Assembly: GCF_004421005.1 (NCBI RefSeq)
Contig: NZ_CP038026.1
Location: 3,782,001 to 3,846,000, forward strand
Direction: 5' to 3'
Source of the DNA: Pseudoduganella plicata
Lineage (GTDB): Bacteria > Pseudomonadota > Gammaproteobacteria > Burkholderiales > Burkholderiaceae_D
DNA length: 64,000 nucleotides
Shown: positions 55,930-64,000 of the stretch, piece after piece
How the letters are laid out: every line of letters starts with the position of its first letter
How positions within the stretch are numbered: the stretch's first letter is position 1
Notes under the pieces: model-generated
What the model saw: only the letters and a program-made list of their open reading frames with translations
Database searches by the model: none
What the model was told of the DNA's origin: nothing
Translations under genes and position numbers: made by a program

Positions 55930-56687
55930 TGAGCCGCAATACCTCCGTTCTGCTGGTGCTGGCCGCCGCGGCCGCACTGTCCGGCTGTGCCGTCGGTCCC
56001 GACAAGCGCGATCCCATGGAAAACTGGAACCGCGCCGTCTTCAAGTTCAACGATACCGTTGACACGTACGCATTGAAGCCGGTTGCCACCGGCTACAAGA
56101 ACATCACGCCAAGCTTCGTGCGCACGGGCGTGTCGAACTTCTTCGGCAACCTGGGCGATATCTGGACCGGTGCCAACAACCTGCTGCAGGGTAAGGGCGC
56201 GGACGGCATGTCGGATATCATGCGCGTGGCGCTGAACTCCACGTTCGGCCTGCTGGGCGTGCTGGACATCGCTTCCGAAGCGGGCCTGCCCAAGCACAAG
56301 GAAGATTTCGGCCAGACGATGGGCAAGTGGGGCGTGACGTCCGGTCCGTTCGTGATGCTGCCGCTGCTGGGCCCGTCGACGCTGCGCGATACGGTCGGCC
56401 TGCCACTGGACGTCGTGGCCGACCCATGGCGCTACAAGGACCCGGTCAACGTGCGCAATATCGGCTCCGGCACCCGCATCGTCGACCAGCGCGCCGCGCT
56501 GCTGGATGCGTCGTCGCTGTTCGAAGACGCCGCGCTGGACCGCTACCAGTTCCTGCGCGACGGCTACCTGCAGCGCCGCCAGAGCCAGGTCTACGACGGC
56601 GACGTGCCCCAGGAAAAATCGGACAACGAGGACAACGTACCGGCCCAGCCGGTCGTTAACCCGACGGGCCAGGGCGCGGGCACCTGA
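55929..56687 (+). CDS. mlaA: Outer-membrane lipoprotein MlaA (VacJ)
   Basis: 252-residue lipoprotein (lipobox LSGC, Cys20) that removes mislocalised phospholipids from the outer leaflet of the outer membrane. It has DPMENWNRAVFKFNDTVD, the VacJ pattern SNFFGNLGDIWTGANNLLQG and GPFVMLPLLGPSTLRDTVG. The C-terminal tail is acidic and proline-rich. In E. coli mlaA is remote from mlaFEDCB, while here it sits between mlaD and mlaC, coupled to mlaD by a one-base overlap. Confidence 0.95.
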   Translation: MSRNTSVLLVLAAAAALSGCAVGPDKRDPMENWNRAVFKFNDTVDTYALKPVATGYKNITPSFVRTGVSNFFGNLGDIWTGANNLLQGKGADGMSDIMRVALNSTFGLLGVLDIASEAGLPKHKEDFGQTMGKWGVTSGPFVMLPLLGPSTLRDTVGLPLDVVADPWRYKDPVNVRNIGSGTRIVDQRAALLDASSLFEDAALDRYQFLRDGYLQRRQSQVYDGDVPQEKSDNEDNVPAQPVVNPTGQGAGT

Positions 56688-56781
56688 ACGGAAGCGTTTG
56701 GCCGGTCAAGCTATAATCGTTGAACCGGCTGCGCCCGACAGCCTGTGATCCGCCGCACAACACACTATAGGTAATCGAGAC

Positions 56782-57426
56782 ATGAAATTCATCAAGCAAC
56801 TGATTGCTGTCGCCACGCTGGCCTTCGCCACGACGGGCTTTGCCGTCGCCCAGAACGCCAACGAAGCGCCGGACGCGCTCGTCAAGCGCATCAGCTCGGA
56901 AGTGCTGACGATCGCCAAGACCGACAAGGACATCCAGGCCGGCAACACCCGCAAGGTCATGGACCTGGTGGAAACGAAAATCCTGCCGTACGTCGACTTC
57001 GAACGCATGACGGCGCTGGCCGCCGGCCGCTACTGGCGCGAAGCCACGCCGGAACAGAAGCGTCAGCTGTCGGCCGAATTCCGCACGCTGCTGATCTTCA
57101 CGTACTCGGGCGCGCTGTCGCAGGTGCGTAACGAGACGATCGAATTCAAGCCGCTGCGCGCCGACCCGAGCGACACGGAAGTGGAAGTGCGGTCGCAGGT
57201 CAACATGACCCGCGGCGAACCGATCCTGCTGAACTACCGCGTCGCCAAGGGCGCGTCCGGCTGGAAGATCTACGACATCAATGTGCTGGGCGCCTGGCTG
57301 GTGGAAACCTACAAGGGCACCTTCAACGCGGAAATCAGCAAGGGCGGCATCGACGGCCTGATCAAGACGCTGGCCGCGAAGAACAAACAGCTGGCCAACA
57401 AGCCGCTGGCCACGGCGAAGAAGTAA
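56782..57426 (+). CDS. mlaC: Periplasmic phospholipid-binding protein MlaC
   Basis: 214-residue periplasmic shuttle between MlaA and MlaFEDB. The signal peptide (MKFIKQLIAVATLAFATTGF, cleavage near AVAQ) is followed by the MlaC/Ttg2D fold: KILPYVDFERMTALAAGRYW, LLIFTYSGALSQVRNETIEF, ILLNYRVAKGASGWKIYDIN. About 94 bases separate it from mlaA. A strong terminator-like hairpin follows at 57464-57494, ahead of mlaB. Confidence 0.95.
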   Translation: MKFIKQLIAVATLAFATTGFAVAQNANEAPDALVKRISSEVLTIAKTDKDIQAGNTRKVMDLVETKILPYVDFERMTALAAGRYWREATPEQKRQLSAEFRTLLIFTYSGALSQVRNETIEFKPLRADPSDTEVEVRSQVNMTRGEPILLNYRVAKGASGWKIYDINVLGAWLVETYKGTFNAEISKGGIDGLIKTLAAKNKQLANKPLATAKK

Positions 57427-57463
57427 TCAGCTGACGTCAATAAGCTAACGTAATTCTGTTATC

Positions 57464-57494
57464 ATTGGGGACTCTCGCAGTCCCCAATTTTTTT
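57464..57494 (+). terminator. Internal terminator/attenuator between mlaC and mlaB
   Basis: Perfect stem ATTGGGGA (57464-57471) with TCCCCAAT (57481-57488), 9-base loop, followed by a seven-T run ending at 57494, 12 bases before the mlaB start. A textbook rho-independent terminator inside the operon. Confidence 0.85.
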
Positions 57495-57505
57495 CCTGAT
57501 CCGAC

Positions 57506-57895
57506 ATGGCCGAATCCGCCAACAACATGTTGTCCCTGACCGCGCTGACCGTGGATAACGCCACGGCCGCGCTGGAGCACGGCCTGGCCGCGATTGCCGC
57601 GGGCCAGAACGTGTTCGACCTGCGCAACGTGGTGGCGGTCGATTCGGCGGCCGTGTCGGTGATGCTGGCATGGCAGCGTGCCGCGGCCAACGCCGGCATC
57701 AAGCTGGAACTGGTCAACTTGCCGGCCATCCTGAAAAGCCTCACCAAGCTGTACGGTGTCTGCGCGCTGGTCTCCCCCAGCTGTGCGACCAGCCGGCGCG
57801 CGACGTTGCCACGTCCGCCGAACTGCATCATCATTGACCCCCGCCTGAACCCCCGCCCCAGGCTGTATCGGCGCTTTTCGGCCGGTCCGGCGTAG
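57506..57895 (+). CDS. mlaB: STAS-domain protein MlaB (C-terminus probably frameshifted)
   Basis: STAS protein that binds MlaF and stabilises the transporter. Residues 1-88 fit the family (FDLRNVVAVDSAAVSVMLAW, LELVNLPAILKSLTKLYGV). After VSP the frame continues into an atypical arginine/proline-rich tail to 57895 (129 residues). One extra C in the C5 run 57774-57778 gives VSPQLCDQPARDVATSAELH plus HH and a stop at 57837, a 110-residue protein nearer the usual size. No Shine-Dalgarno is visible. The start lies just after the hairpin at 57464-57494. Confidence 0.82.
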   Translation: MAESANNMLSLTALTVDNATAALEHGLAAIAAGQNVFDLRNVVAVDSAAVSVMLAWQRAAANAGIKLELVNLPAILKSLTKLYGVCALVSPSCATSRRATLPRPPNCIIIDPRLNPRPRLYRRFSAGPA

Positions 57896-58018
57896 TCTGA
57901 CCGAAATTCCAATATAATTGACCGTTACCGTTGCCAGCAGAGCCACGGTGCCCGCATCGAAGGCCTTCCGGCCGCCAAATGCAACGGTCACGTTGCACCA
58001 CCAAAAAGAACATCAGGC

Positions 58019-58933
58019 ATGACAGCAATCGAAATCAGTAATGTCGAGAAGCGCTACAAATCGCTCCAGGCACTGGGCGGCGTCTCGCTCTCGATCGAGG
58101 AAGGGGAGTTTTTCGGCCTGCTCGGGCCGAACGGCGCCGGCAAGACCACCCTTATTTCCATTATCGCGGGCCTGATCCGGGCCGACAGCGGCAGCGTGAA
58201 AATCCATGGGCACGATGTCGTCGGCGATTTCCGCGCCGCCCGCAAGAAGCTGGGCGTGGTGCCGCAGGAACTGGTGTTCGACCCGTTCTTCACGGTGCGC
58301 GAAACGCTGCGGCTGCAATCCGGTTATTTCGGGCTGCCCAATAACGACAGGTGGATCGACGAGGTCATGGAAAACCTCGATCTGACCAACAAGGCCGACA
58401 CCAATATGCGCGCCCTGTCCGGCGGCATGAAGCGCCGCGTGCTGGTGGCCCAGGCACTGGTGCACAAGCCGCCCGTCATCGTGCTCGACGAGCCGACGGC
58501 CGGCGTGGACGTGGAACTGCGCCAGACGCTGTGGAAGTTCATCTCGCGCCTGAACCGCGAAGGCCATACCGTTGTCCTGACCACGCACTACCTGGAAGAA
58601 GCGCAGGCGATGTGCAAACGGGTGGCGATGCTCAAGTCGGGCAAGGTCGTGGCACTGGACACGATGTCGGCGCTGATCCGCCGCATCTCCGGCTCGCAGC
58701 TGATCGTGCACATGAAGGAAGGCGACCTGCCGGACGACATGCGCCACCTGATCACGCACCCGGAGTCCACCGAGACGGGCCGCAAGTACAGCCTGCGCAT
58801 CAACGACTACGCGGAAGTGGAGCAGATCCTTGCGCGCCTGCGCCAGTCCGGCGCCGTCATCGACGAGATGCAGCTGCAGCAGGCCGACCTGGAAGACATC
58901 TTCCTGCAAATTATGGACAAGGGAGCACTGTGA
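58019..58933 (+). CDS. ABC-2 type exporter ATP-binding protein (YadG-like)
   Basis: 304-residue ABC ATPase. Walker A GPNGAGKTT, Q-loop VVPQELVFD, signature ALSGGMKRRVLVAQAL, Walker B VIVLDEPTAGVD, H-loop LTTHYLEEAQ, with a ~70-residue C-terminal extension. It matches YadG-type partners of ABC-2 permeases. The stop overlaps the permease start by one base. The pair sits between mlaB and ibaG in many betaproteobacteria; the substrate is unknown. Confidence 0.9.
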   Translation: MTAIEISNVEKRYKSLQALGGVSLSIEEGEFFGLLGPNGAGKTTLISIIAGLIRADSGSVKIHGHDVVGDFRAARKKLGVVPQELVFDPFFTVRETLRLQSGYFGLPNNDRWIDEVMENLDLTNKADTNMRALSGGMKRRVLVAQALVHKPPVIVLDEPTAGVDVELRQTLWKFISRLNREGHTVVLTTHYLEEAQAMCKRVAMLKSGKVVALDTMSALIRRISGSQLIVHMKEGDLPDDMRHLITHPESTETGRKYSLRINDYAEVEQILARLRQSGAVIDEMQLQQADLEDIFLQIMDKGAL

Positions 58934-59694
58934 TGGGTTCGACCGGTTTCCGCACCCTGGTGTACAAGGAGACGCTGCGCTTTTACAAGGTGGCGACGCA
59001 GACGATCGCCGCGCCGATCCTCACCGCCATGCTGTACCTGATGATCTTCGGCCACGTGCTGGAAGGGCGCGTCACCGTCTATCCCGGTGTCAGCTACACG
59101 GCGTTCCTGATTCCTGGCCTCGTGATGATGAGCGTGCTGCAAAACGCGTTCGCCAATGCGTCGTCGTCGCTGATCCAGTCGAAGATCACGGGCAACCTCG
59201 TGTTCGTGCTGCTCACGCCCCTGTCGCACTGGGAGATCTTCTCGGCCTATACCATCGCCGCCATGGTGCGCGGCATCGCCGTCGGCCTGGGCGTATTCAT
59301 CGTGACGGCGTGGTTCGCACACATGAGCTTTGTCTGGCCACTGTGGATCGTCGTGTTCGCGCTGCTGGGCGCGGCCATCCTCGGCACGATGGGCCTGATC
59401 GCCGGCATCTGGGCCGAGAAATTCGACCAGCTGGCCGCGTTCCAGAACTTCCTGATCATGCCGCTGACGTTCCTGTCCGGCGTGTTCTACTCGATTCACT
59501 CGCTGCCGCCATTCTGGCTGACCGTGTCGCACCTGAACCCGTTCTTCTACATGATCGACGGCTTCCGCTACGGCTTCTTTGGCCAGTCCGACATCAATCC
59601 CTGGACCAGCCTTGCCATCGTTTCCGCCTTCCTGGTGGTGCTGGCGCTGCTGGCCATCCGGTTGCTGCGTAGCGGCTACAGGTTACGCCACTAA
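58933..59694 (+). CDS. ABC-2 type exporter permease (YadH-like)
   Basis: 253-residue inner-membrane permease with six transmembrane segments, the ABC-2 signature region PLTFLSGVFYSIHSLPPFW and LNPFFYMIDGFRYGFFG. ATG 58933 is preferred with GGGAG seven bases upstream; a GTG at 58930 is also in frame. It partners with the ATPase encoded just upstream. Whether it exports a lipid, polysaccharide or drug cannot be told. Confidence 0.9.
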   Translation: MGSTGFRTLVYKETLRFYKVATQTIAAPILTAMLYLMIFGHVLEGRVTVYPGVSYTAFLIPGLVMMSVLQNAFANASSSLIQSKITGNLVFVLLTPLSHWEIFSAYTIAAMVRGIAVGLGVFIVTAWFAHMSFVWPLWIVVFALLGAAILGTMGLIAGIWAEKFDQLAAFQNFLIMPLTFLSGVFYSIHSLPPFWLTVSHLNPFFYMIDGFRYGFFGQSDINPWTSLAIVSAFLVVLALLAIRLLRSGYRLRH

Positions 59695-59724
59695 GACGCC
59701 ATTAAAGAATTATTAGGATCCATC

Positions 59725-59960
59725 ATGACCACGACCCCTGAAGCAATCCACGGCTATATCGCCGCCGGCCTCGAATGCACCCACCTGGAAGTGGAGGGCG
59801 ACGGCCAGCACTTCCAGGCCGTTATCGTTTCGCCGGCGTTTGCGGGCAAGCGCCCGATCCAGCGCCACCAGCTGGTATACGCGGCGCTGGGCGACCGTAT
59901 GCGCGAGGAGATCCACGCGCTGTCGATGAAAACCCTGACCCAGAAGAATTCGGAGGATAA
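59725..59960 (+). pseudogene. ibaG: BolA-family protein IbaG, frameshifted at its last codons
   Basis: About 78 residues of a BolA-family protein ([20 protein letters not shown], with [19 protein letters not shown] and the nucleic-acid/glutaredoxin-contacting ALSMKTL). As written, the frame runs through [10 protein letters not shown] straight into murA without a stop. One extra C after 59941 gives MKTLTPEEFGG and TAA at 59958-59960, the normal BolA ending. The apparent BolA-MurA fusion is therefore best read as a one-base error. Position between the mla genes and murA is as in E. coli. Confidence 0.85.
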
Positions 59961-59964
59961 GCAC

Positions 59965-61215
59965 ATGGACAAACTGCTCATTACCGGCGGCAAGCGCCTC
60001 GTTGGCGACATCCAGATCTCCGGCGCCAAGAACGCGGCACTGCCGATCCTGTGCGCAGGCCTGCTGACGGCCGGGGACCTGAATCTGTCGAACGTGCCGA
60101 ACCTGCACGACGTGGCCACGATGCTCAAGCTGCTGCGCCAGACCGGCCTGTCGGTGGAGCAGAACGGCGACAAGGTCGTCATGAACGGCGCGAAGATCGA
60201 CAAGCTGGAAGCGCCGTATGAGCTGGTGAAAACCATGCGCGCGTCGATCCTCGTGCTGGGCCCCCTGCTGGCCCGCTTCGGTCAGGCGAAGGTATCGCTG
60301 CCGGGCGGCTGCGCCATCGGCTCGCGCCCCGTGGACCAGCACATCAAGGGCCTGCAGGCGCTGGGTGCCGAGATCTCGATCGACGCAGGCTACATCTACG
60401 CGAAAGCGAAAAAACTGAAGGGCGCCAGCATCACGACCGACATGATCACGGTTACCGGCACGGAAAACCTGCTGATGGCGGCAACGCTGGCCGAAGGCGA
60501 GACGGTGCTGGAAAACGCCGCGTGCGAACCGGAAGTGACGGACCTGGCGAACATGCTGGTGGCGATGGGCGCGAAGATCGACGGTATCGGCACGCACCGC
60601 CTGGTGATCCAGGGCGTGGCCGAGCTGCACGGCGCGGAACACACCGTCATCTCCGACCGCATCGAAGCGGCTACGTTCCTGTGCGCGGTAGCGGCGGCCG
60701 GTGGCGATGTCACCATTCGCAACACGCGCGTGGACATCATGGACGCGGCGCTGGAGAAGCTGCGCGAGATGGGCCTGCGCCTGACGATCGGCGACACCTG
60801 GATACGCGCGCAGATGGATGCGCGCCCGCACCCGGTCAGCTTCAGCACCACCGAGTACCCCGGCTTCCCGACCGACATGCAGGCACAGTTCATGGCCGTC
60901 AACACGATTGCCGACGGCAGCAGCACCGTGCAGGAAACGATTTTCGAGAACCGCTTCATGCACGTGCAGGAGATGAACCGCCTGGGCGCGGCCATCCAGA
61001 CGGACGGCAACACGGCCACCATCAAGGGCGTGTCCCAGCTGATCGGCGCGCCCGTGATGGCGACCGACTTGCGCGCTTCGGCTTCGCTCGTCATCGCCGG
61101 CCTGGCAGCGAAAGGGGAAACGCTGATCGACCGCATCTATCACCTCGACCGTGGCTACGACCGCATGGAAGTGAAGCTGTCGGCCGTGGGCGCCAACATC
61201 ACCCGCATCAAGTAA
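59965..61215 (+). CDS. murA: UDP-N-acetylglucosamine 1-carboxyvinyltransferase
   Basis: 416-residue enzyme of the first committed step of peptidoglycan synthesis, adding enolpyruvate to UDP-GlcNAc. N-terminal [20 protein letters not shown] with KNAALPI, catalytic Cys116 in [18 protein letters not shown] (the fosfomycin target), and the C-terminal [17 protein letters not shown]. It has its own ribosome-binding site, GGAGG at 59952-59956, 8 bases before ATG 59965, so it is translated independently although the ibaG frame as written runs into it. Confidence 0.97.
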   Translation: MDKLLITGGKRLVGDIQISGAKNAALPILCAGLLTAGDLNLSNVPNLHDVATMLKLLRQTGLSVEQNGDKVVMNGAKIDKLEAPYELVKTMRASILVLGPLLARFGQAKVSLPGGCAIGSRPVDQHIKGLQALGAEISIDAGYIYAKAKKLKGASITTDMITVTGTENLLMAATLAEGETVLENAACEPEVTDLANMLVAMGAKIDGIGTHRLVIQGVAELHGAEHTVISDRIEAATFLCAVAAAGGDVTIRNTRVDIMDAALEKLREMGLRLTIGDTWIRAQMDARPHPVSFSTTEYPGFPTDMQAQFMAVNTIADGSSTVQETIFENRFMHVQEMNRLGAAIQTDGNTATIKGVSQLIGAPVMATDLRASASLVIAGLAAKGETLIDRIYHLDRGYDRMEVKLSAVGANITRIK

Positions 61216-61219
61216 GCCC

Positions 61220-61903
61220 ATGACGACCATCACCCAGTCACCCGCGGCGGACAATTCGGGCCTGATCCTGGCCCTGTCGAAGGGCCGCATCTTCGAAGAC
61301 ACGCTGCCGCTGCTGGCGGCGGCCGGCATCACCGTCACGGAAAACCCGGAAACGTCGCGCAAGCTGATCCTGCCGACCAACGACCCCAACGTGCGCGTAC
61401 TGATCGTGCGCGCCACCGACGTGCCGACGTACGTGCAGTACGGCGCCGCCGACTTCGGGGTGGCCGGCAAGGACGTGCTGTTCGAGCACGGCGGCGAAGG
61501 CCTGTACCAGCCCGTCGACCTGAACATCGCCAAGTGCCGCATGTCCGTGGCCGTCAAGGCGGGCTTCGATTACGAGACCGCCGTGCGCCAGGGCGCACGC
61601 CTGCGCGTGGCCACCAAGTTCACCGAAATGGCACGCCAGCACTTTGCGAAAAAGGGCGTGCACGTCGACCTGATCAAGCTGTATGGCTCGATGGAGCTGG
61701 CCCCGCTGGTGGGCCTGTCGGACGCCATCGTCGACCTGGTCAGCACCGGCAGCACGCTGCGCGCGAACAACCTGGTCGAAGTGGAAGAGATCATGGACAT
61801 CTCGTCGCGCCTCGTCGTCAACCAGGCCGCGCTGAAATTGAAGCGCGCCCGTTTGCAGCCGATTATCGAGGCGTTCGAACGCGCCTCATCCCAAACGTCA
61901 TAA
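61220..61903 (+). CDS. hisG: ATP phosphoribosyltransferase, short form
   Basis: 227-residue catalytic subunit of the first histidine-synthesis enzyme. [18 protein letters not shown] at the N-terminus, the PRPP-binding loop in [20 protein letters not shown] and [16 protein letters not shown] [13 protein letters not shown]. The C-terminal regulatory domain is absent, so this is the short form that needs HisZ, which is not in the window. It starts 4 bases after murA. Confidence 0.95.
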   Translation: MTTITQSPAADNSGLILALSKGRIFEDTLPLLAAAGITVTENPETSRKLILPTNDPNVRVLIVRATDVPTYVQYGAADFGVAGKDVLFEHGGEGLYQPVDLNIAKCRMSVAVKAGFDYETAVRQGARLRVATKFTEMARQHFAKKGVHVDLIKLYGSMELAPLVGLSDAIVDLVSTGSTLRANNLVEVEEIMDISSRLVVNQAALKLKRARLQPIIEAFERASSQTS

Positions 61904-61910
61904 CACCATC

Positions 61911-63236
61911 ATGATCCAACTCCGCAAGCTCGACTCCTCCGCCATCGATTTCCAGGAAACGCTGGACGCCCTGCTGGCGTTCGAAGCGGAAACCGATACC
62001 GCCATCGAACACGCTGTCACCGAGATCATCGCGCAGGTGCGCGGCCGCGGCGACGAAGCCGTCGTCGAATACACGAACAGGTTCGATCGTATTCCCCATG
62101 GCGGCGCGCCGGACATGCATGCGTTCGAGATCAAGCAGGACGAGTTGACGGCGGCACTGGCCGCGCTGCCGGAAGCACAGCGCGCGGCGTTGCAGACGGC
62201 GGCGGAGCGCATCCGCGTGTTCCACGAACGCCAGAAGCAGGAGCTGCAGGGCTTTACGTACACGGAGCCCGACGGCACCGTGCTGGGCCAGCGCATCACG
62301 CCGCTGGACCGCGTCGGCATCTATGTCCCCGGCGGCAAGGCGGCGTACCCGTCGTCCGTGCTGATGAACGCCGTGCCGGCCAAAGTCGCGGGCGTGGGCG
62401 AGATCGTCATGGTCGTGCCGACGCCGGACGGCATCAAGAATCAGATGGTGCTGGCGGCGGCGGCGATTGCCGGCGTCGATCGCGTGATCGGCATCGGCGG
62501 CGCGCAGGCCGTGGCCGCGCTGGCCTACGGCACCGAGTCGATCCAGCCGGTGGACAAGATCGTCGGTCCCGGCAATGCGTATGTCGCCGCCGCCAAGCGC
62601 CGCGTGTTCGGCGCCGTCGGCATCGACATGATTGCGGGACCGTCGGAGATCCTCGTCATCTGCGACGGCACCACGGACCCGGACTGGGTCGCCATGGACC
62701 TGTTCTCGCAGGCCGAGCATGACGAGCTGGCGCAGGCGATCCTGCTGTGCCCTGATGCGGACTACATCGCCAAGGTGGAAGCGTCGATTGTGAAACTGCT
62801 GCCGACGATGCCGCGCCAGGAAGTCATCCGCACGTCGCTGACGGATCGCGGCGCGCTGATCAAGGTGAAGGACATGGACGAAGCGTGCGCGATTGCCAAC
62901 AGCATCGCCGCCGAGCACCTGGAAATCTCGGCCGAGGAGCCGCAGCAGTGGGCGGACAAGATCCGCCATGCGGGCGCGATGTTCCTGGGCCGCTTCTCGT
63001 CCGAATCGCTGGGCGATTACTGCTGCGGTCCGAACCACGTGCTGCCGACGTCGCGCACGGCGCGCTTCTCGTCGCCGCTGGGCGTATACGACTTCCAGAA
63101 GCGCTCGTCGGTCATCCAGGTCAGCGAGGCGGGGGCGCAAACCCTCGGCAAGATCGCCGCCGAGCTGGCGTATGGCGAAGGACTGCAGGCGCACGCCCGC
63201 AGTGCCGAGCTGCGGTTGAAGACGAATGGCAACTGA
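61911..63236 (+). CDS. hisD: Histidinol dehydrogenase
   Basis: 441-residue zinc enzyme that oxidises L-histidinol to histidine with NAD. Conserved [48 protein letters not shown], the zinc/catalytic region [13 protein letters not shown] and the Glu-His pair in AAEHLEI. It starts 7 bases after hisG. The stop lies inside the following methyltransferase gene by 11 bases. Confidence 0.97.
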   Translation: MIQLRKLDSSAIDFQETLDALLAFEAETDTAIEHAVTEIIAQVRGRGDEAVVEYTNRFDRIPHGGAPDMHAFEIKQDELTAALAALPEAQRAALQTAAERIRVFHERQKQELQGFTYTEPDGTVLGQRITPLDRVGIYVPGGKAAYPSSVLMNAVPAKVAGVGEIVMVVPTPDGIKNQMVLAAAAIAGVDRVIGIGGAQAVAALAYGTESIQPVDKIVGPGNAYVAAAKRRVFGAVGIDMIAGPSEILVICDGTTDPDWVAMDLFSQAEHDELAQAILLCPDADYIAKVEASIVKLLPTMPRQEVIRTSLTDRGALIKVKDMDEACAIANSIAAEHLEISAEEPQQWADKIRHAGAMFLGRFSSESLGDYCCGPNHVLPTSRTARFSSPLGVYDFQKRSSVIQVSEAGAQTLGKIAAELAYGEGLQAHARSAELRLKTNGN

Positions 63237-64000
63237 CAACGCGTCCTGGCTGAATCAGGTCTACTGCGAAGATGCGCTCGCGGGCTTGTCCCGCATCCCC
63301 GACGGCTCCGTCGACCTGCTGCTGACCGACCCGCCCTACAACCTGGGCAAGGACTACGGCAACACGTCGGACCAGCAATCGGTCGAGCAATACCTGGCGT
63401 GGACGGAACGCTGGATCGATGCGGCGCTGCCGAAGCTCAAAGAGAACGGCAGCCTGTACATCTTCCTGACCTGGCGCTTCTCGCCGGAGATCTTCGTCAT
63501 GCTGAAAAAGCGCATGACGATGATGAACGAGATTATCTGGGACCGCCGGGTGCCGTCCATGGGCGGCAGCGTGCGCAGCTTCTCGTCGGTGCACGACACG
63601 ATCGGCTTTTTTGTGCGCCGCAAGGATTACTATTTCGATCTCGACGCCGTGCGCATTCCGTACGACGCCGCGACCAAGAAGGCCCGTTCGCGTTCGATCT
63701 TCGTCGGCGCGAAGTGGCTGGAAGTGGGTTACAACCCCAAGGACCTGTGGAGCGTATCGCGCTTGCACAGGGAACATGCGGAAAGGGTCGATCACCCGAC
63801 GCAAAAGCCGCTGGAGATTATCGAGCGCATGATCAAGGCCTCGTGCCCGCCCGATGGCGTGGTACTGGACCTGTTCATGGGCAGCGGCACGACGGCCGTG
63901 GCGGCGCGCCGCACGGGCCGCCGGTTTGTCGGCTTTGAACTCAATGCCGAGTACTGCAAGACGATTGCCCAACGGCTCGCCGCGCTGGAGCATCCGGAGC
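63226..64000 (+). CDS. Site-specific DNA methyltransferase (beta-type N6-adenine/N4-cytosine), cut by window edge
   Basis: About 258 residues from ATG 63226 ([20 protein letters not shown]) running off the right edge. The catalytic motif IV DPPYNLG is at residues 35-41 and the AdoMet motif [20 protein letters not shown], comes near residue 220, the order of beta-class DNA methyltransferases such as CcrM. It overlaps the hisD stop by 11 bases, so it is translated from the his message. No restriction endonuclease or specificity gene is visible. The recognition sequence cannot be read. Confidence 0.88.
   Translation, partial: MATDNASWLNQVYCEDALAGLSRIPDGSVDLLLTDPPYNLGKDYGNTSDQQSVEQYLAWTERWIDAALPKLKENGSLYIFLTWRFSPEIFVMLKKRMTMMNEIIWDRRVPSMGGSVRSFSSVHDTIGFFVRRKDYYFDLDAVRIPYDAATKKARSRSIFVGAKWLEVGYNPKDLWSVSRLHREHAERVDHPTQKPLEIIERMIKASCPPDGVVLDLFMGSGTTAVAARRTGRRFVGFELNAEYCKTIAQRLAALEHPE

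Noticed and set aside
1..64000. CRISPR arrays, tRNA/rRNA genes, prophage or complete insertion sequences
   Set aside because: No regularly spaced direct repeats, cloverleaf with CCA end, phage structural genes, or transposase flanked by terminal repeats were seen.

Overview
The window is a high-GC chromosomal segment from a betaproteobacterium, most likely Oxalobacteraceae and probably the Massilia/Telluria group. That placement is inferred from gene content and order: a split liu (leucine catabolism) locus with a MerR-type LiuR, aceK next to a thiolase, the mlaFEDACB-ABC-ibaG-murA-hisG-hisD run, gltBD, and tex. No rRNA, tRNA, CRISPR array, prophage or plasmid functions were seen. One REP-associated tyrosine transposase (RAYT) gene is present.

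Layout. 0-1.1 kb: 5' part of liuB and ychJ, with a LiuR-type operator buried inside ychJ. 1.1-2.7 kb: response regulator and histidine kinase. 3.0-4.9 kb: D-amino-acid dehydrogenase and an unknown gene. 5.0-21.8 kb: a peptidoglycan-salvage island with a GntR regulator, MurQ, an AmpG-like permease, a DigH-type glycosidase, a BadF-type amino-sugar kinase, an AmiD-type amidase, a LysR regulator, a VanX-type dipeptidase, a fused SpmAB protein with PBP4 (DacB), a solo peptide-binding protein, a TonB receptor and an LD-carboxypeptidase. 21.8-27.5 kb: hybrid kinase, YihY-type membrane protein, and an RstB/RstA-like pair split by an unrelated secreted protein. 27.6-34.3 kb: acyl-CoA dehydrogenase, SDR, thiolase, aceK (frameshifted), liuA and liuR, all on the minus strand. 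34.3-39.7 kb: MBL hydrolase, XRE regulator, ubiX, grxD, tex. 39.9-44.8 kb: SNF2 helicase followed by a PAS kinase and OmpR-type regulator. 44.9-46.9 kb: secreted alpha/beta hydrolase and the RAYT. 47.3-53.5 kb: gltB and gltD. 53.8-64 kb: mla phospholipid-transport operon, ABC exporter, ibaG, murA, hisG, hisD and a DNA methyltransferase running off the end.

How the parts work together. The salvage island contains an activity for almost every step from outer-membrane uptake of wall fragments, through periplasmic glycan and peptide cleavage, to cytoplasmic entry of MurNAc-6-P into GlcNAc-6-P. The liu block feeds leucine carbon to acetyl-CoA beside aceK, the switch between the TCA cycle and the glyoxylate shunt. 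The mla operon maintains outer-membrane lipid asymmetry and leads into murA (wall precursor synthesis) and the start of histidine synthesis.

Two window-wide patterns matter. First, four genes (dacB, aceK, mlaB, ibaG) each carry a one-base deficit in a G/C run. Adding one base restores a family-like protein, which suggests under-called homopolymers in the assembly more than four real mutations. Second, at least six inverted repeats share a core like GGGNCAGGCACC, and each sits just downstream of a stop codon.
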